Assembly (NCBI GenBank): GCA_009377645.1 | Contig: WHTQ01000017.1 | Span: 1 to 58,216, forward strand | Length of the DNA: 58,216 bases | Reading direction: 5' to 3' | Origin: Micromonosporaceae bacterium | Lineage (GTDB): Bacteria; Actinomycetota; Actinomycetes; Mycobacteriales; Micromonosporaceae | In this document: positions 7,720-14,253 of the stretch, piece by piece | Layout: each line of letters opens with the position of its first letter | How positions within the stretch are numbered: the first letter of the stretch is position 1 | Translations under genes and position numbers: made by a program | The notes under the pieces: generated by a model | What the model saw: only the letters and a program-made list of their open reading frames with translations | What the model was told of the DNA's origin: nothing | Database searches by the model: none

Positions 7720-9145
7720 GATAGCCCTCCAACCCGTGCCGGCCGCCCTCCCGGCCGTACCCCGACTCCTTGTAGCCGCCGAACGGCGCCGCCGGGTCGA
7801 ACTTGTTGAACGTGTTCGCCCACACCACCCCGGCCCGGAGCCGGTCGGCGATCGCCAGGATCCGGGAGCCCTTGTCGCTCCAGATCCCGGCCGACAGCCC
7901 GTACGGAGTGTTGTTCGCCTTCGCCACCGCCTCGTCCGGGGTGCGGAACGTGAGCACCGACAGCACCGGCCCGAAGATCTCCTCGCGGGCGATCCGATGC
8001 GCCTGGGTAACTCCGGTGAAGATGGTCGGGGCGAACCAGAACCCGCGCTCCGGCAGCTCGCACGGCGGTGACCACGGCTGCGCGCCCTCCTGCTCCCCGA
8101 TCTCCGACAGGGTCCGGATCCGGTCCAGCTGGACCCGGGAGTTGATCGCTCCGATGTCGGTGTTCTTGTCCAGCGGGTCACCGATCCGCAGCGTGGCCAT
8201 CCGCCGCTTCAGGGACGCCAGCAGCTCGTCGTAGACCGACTCCTGCACCAGCAGCCGGGAACCGGCGCAGCAGACGTGCCCCTGGTTGAAGAAGATGCCG
8301 TTGACAATCCCCTCCACCGCCTGGTCGATCGGGGCGTCCTCGAAGACGATGTTCGCCGCCTTGCCGCCCAGCTCCAGGGTCACCCGCTTGCGGGTGCCGG
8401 CGACCGCGCGGGCGATCTGCCGACCAACCTCAGTGGAGCCGGTGAACGCCACCTTGTCCACATCGGGGTGTTCCACCACTGCGGCCCCGGTGCTGCCGGC
8501 GCCGGTGACGATGTTCACCACTCCGGGCGGCAGGTCCGCCTGCTGGCAGATCTCCGCGAACCGCAGCGCCGACAATGGAGTGGTCTCGGCCGGCTTGAGC
8601 ACCACTGTGTTCCCGCAGGCCAGCGCCGGGGCGATCTTCCAGGCCAGCATCAGCAGCGGGAAGTTCCACGGGATCACCTGCCCGGCCACTCCGACCGGCC
8701 GCGGGTCCGACCCGAAGCCGGCGTGGCCCAGCTTGTCGGCCCAGCCGGCGTAGTAGAAGAAGTGGGCGGCCACCAGTGGCAGGTCGGCGTCCCGCGACTC
8801 CCGGATCGGCTTACCGTTGTCCAGCGACTCCAGCACCGCCAGCTCGCGCGAGCGCTCGGCGATGATCCGGGCGATCCGGAACAGGTACTTCGCCCGCTCC
8901 CGGCCGGGCATCGGCTCCCACACCCGCTGGTACGCGGACCGGGCGGCCCGGACCGCCGCGTCCACATCGGCCGGCCCGGCCTCGGCCACCTCGGCGAGCA
9001 CCTCCTCGGAGGCCGGGTTCACCGACTTCATCACCCCGCCGTCGGTCGGCTCGACGAACTCGCCGCCGATGAACAGGCCGTACGACGGCTGGATGTCCAC
9101 GATGGTCGTGGACTCCGGTGCCGGCGCATACTCGAACCGGGGCAT
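7712..9145 (-). CDS. Aldehyde dehydrogenase (NAD(P)+-dependent)
   Basis: A 477-aa full-length aldehyde dehydrogenase. Visible motifs are IPWNFPLLML (158-167), FTGSTEVG (234-241), the general-base Glu258 in LELGGK, the catalytic Cys292 in GHVCCAG, and EEIFGPVL near the C-terminus. It oxidises an aldehyde to an acid. It sits 5 nt after deoC, which makes acetaldehyde from deoxyribose 5-phosphate, so acetaldehyde oxidation to acetate is a reasonable inference. It is translationally coupled to the truncated paralogue downstream. Confidence 0.93.
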   Translation of the reverse strand: MPRFEYAPAPESTTIVDIQPSYGLFIGGEFVEPTDGGVMKSVNPASEEVLAEVAEAGPADVDAAVRAARSAYQRVWEPMPGRERAKYLFRIARIIAERSRELAVLESLDNGKPIRESRDADLPLVAAHFFYYAGWADKLGHAGFGSDPRPVGVAGQVIPWNFPLLMLAWKIAPALACGNTVVLKPAETTPLSALRFAEICQQADLPPGVVNIVTGAGSTGAAVVEHPDVDKVAFTGSTEVGRQIARAVAGTRKRVTLELGGKAANIVFEDAPIDQAVEGIVNGIFFNQGHVCCAGSRLLVQESVYDELLASLKRRMATLRIGDPLDKNTDIGAINSRVQLDRIRTLSEIGEQEGAQPWSPPCELPERGFWFAPTIFTGVTQAHRIAREEIFGPVLSVLTFRTPDEAVAKANNTPYGLSAGIWSDKGSRILAIADRLRAGVVWANTFNKFDPAAPFGGYKESGYGREGGRHGLEGYLA

Positions 9146-9150
9146 CGCAC

Positions 9151-10089
9151 TCAGTCCAGTGTGAAGTAATCGGGGCCGGAATAATGGCCGGTGGCCAACC
9201 TGGTCCGCTGCATCAGCAGGTCGTTGAGCAGAGTGGACGCGCCGATCCGGAACCGGTCCGGGTCCAGCCAGTCGTCCCCGGCGGTCTCGGCGACCAGCAC
9301 GAGATAGCGGATCGCGTCCTTGCTGGTGCGGATGCCCCCGGCCGCCTTCACCCCGACCGTCCGGCCGGTGGCTTCCCGGTAGTCGCGCACCGCCTCCAGC
9401 AGCACCAGCGTGACCGGCCGGGTGGCGGCCGGCGCCACCTTGCCGGTGGAGGTCTTCACGAAGTCGGCCCCGGCCAGCATCGCCAGCCAGGCGGCCCGCC
9501 GGACGTTGTCGTAGGTGACCAGCTCGCCGGTCTCCAGGATCACCTTCAGGTGAGCGCCCTGCGCCGCCTCCCGGACCGCCACGATCTCCTCGTGCACCAG
9601 ACCGTACCGGCCGGCCAGGAAGGCACCCCGGTTGATCACCATGTCGATCTCGTCGGCGCCGGCCGCCACCGCCGCCCGGACCTCGGCCACCCGGACCTCC
9701 AGCGGGGCCTGGCCGGACGGGAAGGCGGTCGCGACGCTGGCCAGGTGTACGCCGGAGCCGGCCAGCTCGGCCGCGGCGGTGGCGACCATCGACGGGTAGA
9801 CGCAGACCGCCGCCACCGGCGGGCAGGTCGGGTCGGCCGGATCCGGGCGGCGCGCCTTGGCGCACAGCGCCCGCACCTTGCCCGGAGTGTCAGCACCCTC
9901 CAGGGTGGTCAGGTCCACCATCTGGATCGCCAGGTCGATCGCCCACGCCTTGGCGGTGGTCTTGATCGAGCGGGTGGCGAGCATGGCCGCCCGCTGCTCG
10001 GCCCCGACCTGGTCGACCCCCGGCAGCCCGTGCAGGAACGCGCGCAGCCCCGCCTCCGACTGCGCCACCTCGCCCAGCGTCGCCGTCAC
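9151..10089 (-). CDS. deoC: Deoxyribose-phosphate aldolase
   Basis: A 312-aa class I aldolase of the longer DeoC type. Asp149 is in DEIDMVIN, the Schiff-base Lys212 in FVKTSTGK, and the proton-relay Lys248 in GVKAAGGI. It cleaves 2-deoxyribose 5-phosphate to acetaldehyde and glyceraldehyde 3-phosphate in deoxynucleoside catabolism. The GTG start at 10089 lies six bases after a TACGCT -10 element, which suggests a leaderless transcript. Two aldehyde dehydrogenase genes follow within a few bases and probably dispose of the acetaldehyde. Confidence 0.97.
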   Translation of the reverse strand: MTATLGEVAQSEAGLRAFLHGLPGVDQVGAEQRAAMLATRSIKTTAKAWAIDLAIQMVDLTTLEGADTPGKVRALCAKARRPDPADPTCPPVAAVCVYPSMVATAAAELAGSGVHLASVATAFPSGQAPLEVRVAEVRAAVAAGADEIDMVINRGAFLAGRYGLVHEEIVAVREAAQGAHLKVILETGELVTYDNVRRAAWLAMLAGADFVKTSTGKVAPAATRPVTLVLLEAVRDYREATGRTVGVKAAGGIRTSKDAIRYLVLVAETAGDDWLDPDRFRIGASTLLNDLLMQRTRLATGHYSGPDYFTLD

Positions 10090-10095
10090 AGCTCC

Positions 10096-10101
10096 AGCGT
10101 A
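10096..10101 (-). promoter_or_regulatory. -10 element, leaderless deoC promoter
   Basis: TACGCT on the minus strand, followed by six bases and the deoC GTG. This matches the TANNNT-N6/7-start layout of actinobacterial leaderless genes. Confidence 0.55.
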
Positions 10102-10149
10102 CGCCCGGCCGTACCCGGCCCGGTCTTCCGCGGCGGGCGGCCTGCTGGT

Positions 10150-10231
10150 GATCGCCCAGCCGGTGCTGGACGTAGCCGAGGCTGTCCCAGCTCAAAGCCT
10201 CCGTCGACCGGATGCCGACCTCACTGCGCAT
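10150..10231 (-). pseudogene. TPR-repeat fragment (remnant of a regulator)
   Basis: A minus-strand reading beginning MRSEVGIRSTEALSWDSLGY and continuing VQHRLGDHQQA resembles a tetratricopeptide unit (WDSLGYxxHxLGDH pattern) from SARP or NB-ARC-type actinobacterial regulators. The rest of the repeat and both flanks are missing and the frame runs into unrelated sequence near deoC. I read it as decayed gene debris, approximate ends only. Confidence 0.5.
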
Positions 10232-10265
10232 AAGCGACCGGACAGCGGGCGGTGACTAGAGCAGC

Positions 10266-10442
10266 TCATGCGGCCAACAACCGCCGGGCGCGGCGGGCCG
10301 CCGGTGTCGGCAGCAACCGCAGTTTCGCACGCGCATCCAGGAAGGTGCTCACAGCCGTGCACGCAGTGGCAAGCTGCACCACGGCCGGGTCGAGTTCGGC
10401 GAGGTGGTGACTGGCGAGCCAGTTGCTGACCTCGGCCCAGGA
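10266..10442 (-). pseudogene. C-terminal fragment of a small (DNA-binding-type?) protein
   Basis: Immediately downstream of the F420 oxidoreductase stop (10443-10445) and in the same frame, 58 sense codons encode a protein-like C-terminus starting WAEVSNWLASHHLAELDP and ending RRARRLLAA before TGA. There is no start codon. It resembles the end of actinobacterial HTH or excisionase-like proteins, but this is recalled rather than tested. It forms, with the TPR fragment, a 353-nt stretch between two intact genes that holds only remnants. Confidence 0.45.
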
Positions 10443-11279
10443 CTAGGCGCGGGGCGGGCCGGCCCGGAGGCGCCGACGGCACGCATCGGTGACCGCCGCC
10501 GCGTCCCCGGCCAGCGACCAGTCCGCCTCCAGCCACCAGGTGGCGCCGGCCTCCGCCCAGGGCGCCACGGTGGCGGCCGCGGCCGCCGGGTCGTCGCCCG
10601 ATGTCTGTCCTTCCCAGATCACCTCGTACCCGGTCATGTCCTGTCCCTGCGCGGCCCGCTCGCGCCGCAGCCAGTCCACGCCTTCCCGGAGCGTGTCCGG
10701 GGTGGCCGGGCTCGCGGGCGGCAGGAAGTTCGGCAGCCAGCCGTCCCACTGGGCGGCCCGGCGCATCGACCGGGGGCGCGGCCAGCCGCCCACCACCCAG
10801 ACCGGGATCCGGGCCTGCTGTACCGGCGGTGCTGGCAGCATGAACTCGGTCGGCGACACGGTGTAGTGCCGGCCCTGATGGGCGAACGGCTGGCCGCCCC
10901 ACAGGCCGGCCAGCACGGCCAGCCCTTCGTCCAGCAGCTCCGCCCGGACCTTCCGGCCCGGGTCGGTCTCGAACGCGGTCCACCCGTCGTGGATCGCGCC
11001 CAGCCCGACCGACAGGATCACCCGCCCGCCGGAGAGGTTGTCCAGGGTGGCGGTCTGGCCGGCCAGCTCCCACGGCCGGCGGCGCGGCAGCGGGGTCAGC
11101 ATGGTGCCGAGCCGGATCGTGCCGGTGACCATCGCGGCAGCGGTGAGCGCCACCCAGGCGTCCACCCCCCAGACCGGCTCCCAGACGAAGAACCCGTCCC
11201 AGCCGGCCGACTCCGCCTCGGCGGCCAGCTCGGCGGCGGTGCGCGCGTCACCGCGCGGCAGCACGAACCCATACCTCAC
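10443..11279 (-). CDS. LLM-class F420-dependent oxidoreductase
   Basis: A 278-aa luciferase-like monooxygenase-fold protein. It shows the opening beta-strand MRYGFVLPRG, GWDGFFVWEP, the LGTMLTPLPRRRPWELA segment, LSGGRVILSVGLG, and IPVWVVGGWPRP in the C-terminal half. These are hallmarks of coenzyme F420-dependent enzymes common in actinobacteria, which reduce or oxidise small substrates by hydride transfer. Substrate is unknown. The GTG start at 11279 is six bases from a TAAGGT -10, so the mRNA is probably leaderless. It is a single-gene unit divergent from the nucleotidyltransferase gene. Confidence 0.9.
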   Translation of the reverse strand: MRYGFVLPRGDARTAAELAAEAESAGWDGFFVWEPVWGVDAWVALTAAAMVTGTIRLGTMLTPLPRRRPWELAGQTATLDNLSGGRVILSVGLGAIHDGWTAFETDPGRKVRAELLDEGLAVLAGLWGGQPFAHQGRHYTVSPTEFMLPAPPVQQARIPVWVVGGWPRPRSMRRAAQWDGWLPNFLPPASPATPDTLREGVDWLRRERAAQGQDMTGYEVIWEGQTSGDDPAAAAATVAPWAEAGATWWLEADWSLAGDAAAVTDACRRRLRAGPPRA

Positions 11280-11285
11280 ATCCGG

Positions 11286-11291
11286 ACCTTA
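11286..11291 (-). promoter_or_regulatory. -10 element, leaderless LLM oxidoreductase promoter
   Basis: TAAGGT on the minus strand with a six-base gap to the GTG start at 11279. Confidence 0.5.
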
Positions 11292-11355
11292 GCGCCGGCC
11301 TGGGACGGCCGCGGCGATCGCTGGATGCGCGGGAGCTGGTTATCAGATACGATAT

Positions 11356-12096
11356 ATGACTGAGATGGCGGGTAACGACAAACAGCAGCCGGTGCCGGTG
11401 CCTCCGGTGCCGGATGAGCTCAGCACCGAGCAGCGGGCGGTGCTGGAGTCGGCGGCCCGGCTGCAGGAGCTGGTGCCGGATGCCGTGCTGGTCGGTGGGT
11501 CAGCGGCCGCGCTGTATGCGGCACATCGCGACTCCTTCGATCACGACCACGTGGTCCGCGACCTCCGGGACCGGTTCGACATGGTCCTGGAGGCACTCGA
11601 GTCCGAGGGCGATTGGGTAACCAACCGGGTCCGGCCAGGGAAGATCATCCTTGGCCGGCTCGGAGACATCGAGGCCGGCGTCCGGCAGCTCATCCGTACC
11701 CGAGCGCTGGAGACGACTGAGATCCGGCTCGGCTCGGGGCGGACGCTACGTGTCCCCACCGCTGCGGAGACACTACGGATCAAGGGGTTCCTGATCGTGC
11801 GCCGGAACCAGACCCGGGACTACCTGGACGTCGCCGCTCTGGCCGACCGCTACCAGACCGACCCGGCTGCCGAGGTGCTTGCCCGGATCGACGACTACTA
11901 CCGGGACCAGCACGGCGGTGGCCGCGGCGTGGCGGCACAGGTAGCCCGGCAGCTCGCCGACCCACGGCCGGCCGACGTGTCAGTGACCCGGCAGCTGGAC
12001 GCGTATCGAAACCTGGCTCCCCGCTGGCGGGACTGGGAGCACGTCCGGTCAGCCTGCCGGGAGCTCGCCGCGGCCGTGCTCGAGGTGGAGGTGTGA
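11356..12096 (+). CDS. AbiEii-like nucleotidyltransferase (putative toxin)
   Basis: A 246-aa protein with a nucleotidyltransferase-fold signature: VLVGGSAAALYAAHR with a following DHDHVV (the GG[ST]...DxD pattern, about residues 39-64). Further on, RIKGFLIVRRNQTRDYLDV matches the Lys...Arg-Asp-x-x-Asp block of AbiEii/MenT proteins. Those enzymes transfer nucleotides to tRNA or other targets and act as toxins. The gene is followed after 4 nt by an XRE-type regulator, forming a likely toxin-antitoxin or defence pair. There is no clear ribosome site at ATG 11356; an in-frame ATG at 11365 is an alternative. AT-rich DNA just upstream (around 11340-11356) probably holds the promoter. Confidence 0.75.
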   Translation: MTEMAGNDKQQPVPVPPVPDELSTEQRAVLESAARLQELVPDAVLVGGSAAALYAAHRDSFDHDHVVRDLRDRFDMVLEALESEGDWVTNRVRPGKIILGRLGDIEAGVRQLIRTRALETTEIRLGSGRTLRVPTAAETLRIKGFLIVRRNQTRDYLDVAALADRYQTDPAAEVLARIDDYYRDQHGGGRGVAAQVARQLADPRPADVSVTRQLDAYRNLAPRWRDWEHVRSACRELAAAVLEVEV

Positions 12097-12100
12097 TCCG

Positions 12101-12535
12101 ATGCCGCTGGCGTTTCGCAGCCTGACTACCAAGGTGTCCGATCCGGTGACCGAATGGCCGACCGAGGCGGTGCAGACGGCGCTGGAGCGGGGCGACCTGC
12201 ACGACTGGCACCGGTTGGCGGCGATGATCGACCGCGAACCCTGGGGTCGGACGGCGCGGCAGGTCGAGGAGGTGCTCGGCCACGCCCGCCCGTACGGGGT
12301 GGCCGAGGCCATGGAGGCGGTGATCGCTCGGGCGCGGGAGCGGGCGCAGCGGCGGGAACGGAAAGCGGTAGCCACTGAGGTCCGGCGGATCGTGGACCGG
12401 TCCGGGTTGACCCAGGCAGAGTTCGCTGCCCGGATCGGGACCTCGCCATCGCGCCTGTCGACCTACGTCACCGGGCGGGTGGTGCCGTCGGCCACGCTGC
12501 TGGTCCGGATGCGCCGGCTGGCGGCCGGCGGCTGA
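12101..12535 (+). CDS. XRE-family helix-turn-helix protein (putative antitoxin)
   Basis: A 144-aa protein. The N-terminal 85 residues (DPVTEWPTEAVQTALERGD, WHRLAAMIDREPWG) are a conserved helical domain of unknown role. Residues 95-140 are a Cro/C1-type HTH (SGLTQAEFAARIGTSPSRLS, TYVTGR). It begins 4 nt after the nucleotidyltransferase stop, so the two are coupled. Toxin-first order is the reverse of classical AbiE, where a winged-helix AbiEi comes first. I infer that it neutralises the upstream enzyme and represses the pair. Confidence 0.8.
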   Translation: MPLAFRSLTTKVSDPVTEWPTEAVQTALERGDLHDWHRLAAMIDREPWGRTARQVEEVLGHARPYGVAEAMEAVIARARERAQRRERKAVATEVRRIVDRSGLTQAEFAARIGTSPSRLSTYVTGRVVPSATLLVRMRRLAAGG

Positions 12536-12688
12536 GCCGCAGGCGTCCCGTTCCCCGGCCCGTCCCCGTCGCGCGCCGGGGGCGGGTTCTGTCCTGTCTG
12601 GACCATCCAGTAAGGCGCACCCGGATCGAACCGGTCGGACCGGGCGTGCGTGCTGACTGGCAAGGACCTGTCACAGAAGGGAACGGGG

Positions 12689-13144
12689 ATGGCTTCCAGG
12701 TTGAGGCGGCTCGGGATCGGTGTGGTTGCTGCGGTGGCCGTGGTGAGTGTGGTCACCGCATGTGGCACCGACGACGACGGCGGAGGCGGGAGCAGCGGCG
12801 GCGGGAACGGCGACACCGAGCTGTCGGTCACGATCCTCCAGCCGGCCAGTGGTGACACAGTGAGCATTCCGTTCACATTGGAGGTCGACGCGAGCGAGGA
12901 TCTCGGCCCGACCGATTCCGGCCTCCACCACGTGCACGTCTACTTCGACGGGGACGACAGCAACTACGAGGTCATCGAGGAGGGTAACCGCGTCGCCCGG
13001 GAGATCACTGCCGACTCGCCGGCCGTTGCTGGGCTGCCGCCCGGTGAGCACACCCTCAACATCTCGCTCCGGAACGCCGACCACTCGGCGGCGGGCGCCG
13101 AGGCGGAGGTGGCGATCGTCGTCGACAACCCGGCGAGCGGGTGA
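12689..13144 (+). CDS. Secreted lipoprotein with His-rich C-terminal domain
   Basis: A 151-aa lipoprotein. The signal peptide is residues 1-24 (MASRLRRLG, then a hydrophobic stretch), with the lipobox VVTAC at Cys25, then an Asp/Gly/Ser-rich linker. The body has ILQPASGDTV, a central GLHHVHVYFDGDD and LPPGEHTLNISLRNADHS: a beta-sandwich-like pattern with a HHxH cluster that might bind metal. I chose ATG 12689, preceded by AAGGGA; an upstream in-frame ATG at 12650 lacks a signal-peptide context. Its stop overlaps the b-type cytochrome gene by 4 nt, so the two are a unit acting at the membrane. Confidence 0.8.
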   Translation: MASRLRRLGIGVVAAVAVVSVVTACGTDDDGGGGSSGGGNGDTELSVTILQPASGDTVSIPFTLEVDASEDLGPTDSGLHHVHVYFDGDDSNYEVIEEGNRVAREITADSPAVAGLPPGEHTLNISLRNADHSAAGAEAEVAIVVDNPASG

Positions 13145-13872
13145 GCCCGGGGAACCGCCCCGGCGGCCGGGCGCAGCCACCGCCAGGATCGGTGCTGGAG
13201 CGGCACAACGTCCGTACCCGGTGGTTCCACGCCGGGGTGTACCTCACGGTGCTGATCCTGCTCGGGACCGGCTGGTGGCTGACGCTCGGCCGGGAGGGGC
13301 AGCCGAGTGTGCTGTCCAGGATGGTCGGTCTGCCCGACACCGAGGTGCATCTCTGGGTGGGCTGGGGGTTCACCGGTCTCGCGGCCGCCGGGGTGCTGCT
13401 CGGCTGGCGGGCGGCCTGGACGGTGCTCGCCGACTCGGTGCGGTTCCGCCGCAGCGACCTGCGCTGGTTCGCCCGCTGGCCCGTGGCCGTGCTGACCGGC
13501 AGGTTCCGACGGCACGACGGGCACTTCGACCCCGGTCAGCGGATCGCCAACCTGGTGATGGTCGGGTTGCTGCTGGCCCTGACGATCAGCGGGATCGGGC
13601 TCTGGGCGGTGTCCGGCGGGCCGACGTTCGTCTGGTTCAACCGGGTCCACCGGTGGTCGACGTACCTGCTGACCCCGGTCGTGGTCGGGCACATCGTGAT
13701 CGCGGCGGGCGTCCTGCCCGGCTACCGCGGGGCCTGGCGGGCGATGCACCTGGGGGGTCGGCTCCAGCGCGACACCGCGCGCCGGCTGTGGCCAGGCTGG
13801 CTGGAGCGGCATGAGCAGCCCGCCGGGCGGGGCCGGCAGCGCGGAGGGCGCCGAGTCGGACCACCGCCGTAG
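13141..13872 (+). CDS. Cytochrome b561 / formate dehydrogenase gamma-like membrane protein
   Basis: A 243-aa protein with about four transmembrane segments (VYLTVLILLGTGWWLTLG, a W-rich segment after HLWVGWG, NLVMVGLLLALTISGIGLW, and STYLLTPVVVGHIVIAAG). Histidines that could ligate heme b lie in RWFHAGVY, EVHLWVG, RVHRWSTY and VVGHIVI. This is the pattern of the prokaryotic cytochrome b561/FdhI family, which passes electrons between quinol and a periplasmic partner. The GTG start overlaps the lipoprotein stop by 4 nt. A catalytic partner is not in the window; the lipoprotein is the only obvious one. Confidence 0.8.
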   Translation: MSPGNRPGGRAQPPPGSVLERHNVRTRWFHAGVYLTVLILLGTGWWLTLGREGQPSVLSRMVGLPDTEVHLWVGWGFTGLAAAGVLLGWRAAWTVLADSVRFRRSDLRWFARWPVAVLTGRFRRHDGHFDPGQRIANLVMVGLLLALTISGIGLWAVSGGPTFVWFNRVHRWSTYLLTPVVVGHIVIAAGVLPGYRGAWRAMHLGGRLQRDTARRLWPGWLERHEQPAGRGRQRGGRRVGPPP

Positions 13873-13888
13873 CCCCCGGCCGGCCTGG

Positions 13889-13894
13889 CATCCT
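13889..13894 (+). promoter_or_regulatory. -10-like element, leaderless DUF2277 gene
   Basis: CATCCT with six bases to ATG 13901. A GGAGG lies only one base from the ATG and is too close to serve as a ribosome site, favouring a leaderless start. Confidence 0.4.
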
Positions 13895-13900
13895 GGAGGC

Positions 13901-14185
13901 ATGTGCCGAAACATTCGGGTGCTCCACAACTTCGAGCCGTCGGCGACCGAGGATGAGATCCACGCCTCGGCGCTCCAATACGTCCGCAAGATCAGCGGGA
14001 GCAGCAAGCCGTCCGCGGCGAATGCCGAAGCGTTCCAGATCGCGGTCGACGAGGTCGCCCAGGCCACCCGCAGCCTGCTGAGCCAGCTGGTCACCCACGC
14101 TCCGCCCCGGGACCGCGAGGTCGAGGCCGCCAAGGCGCGGGCCCGGGCGGCGGAGCGGTACGGGACACCGGCCGCCGCTCGGTAG
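13901..14185 (+). CDS. DUF2277 family protein
   Basis: A 94-aa protein that begins with the diagnostic MCRNIRVLHNFEP motif and continues with EIHASALQYVRKISG, KPSAANAEAF and a helical middle (VDEVAQATRSLLSQL), ending in a short basic tail. It matches DUF2277 over its full length (about 90 aa). Function is unknown; a conserved Cys2 is notable. The longer reading frame from 13811 lacks homology, so the start is set at the family's MCRN. It converges on the MFS gene across a strong hairpin. Confidence 0.9.
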   Translation: MCRNIRVLHNFEPSATEDEIHASALQYVRKISGSSKPSAANAEAFQIAVDEVAQATRSLLSQLVTHAPPRDREVEAAKARARAAERYGTPAAAR

Positions 14186-14208
14186 CGATAGCCGGGTAGC
14201 CACAGGCG

Positions 14209-14239
14209 GGCGGCCCCGGGACCGGGTCCCGGGGCCGCC
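14209..14239. terminator. Bidirectional hairpin terminator
   Basis: A perfect 14-bp GC stem (14209-14222 with 14226-14239) closes a 3-nt loop between the converging DUF2277 and MFS genes. There is no T tract, as is common for actinobacterial hairpin terminators. Confidence 0.8.
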
Positions 14240-14253
14240 TCAGAGTACGCGCG

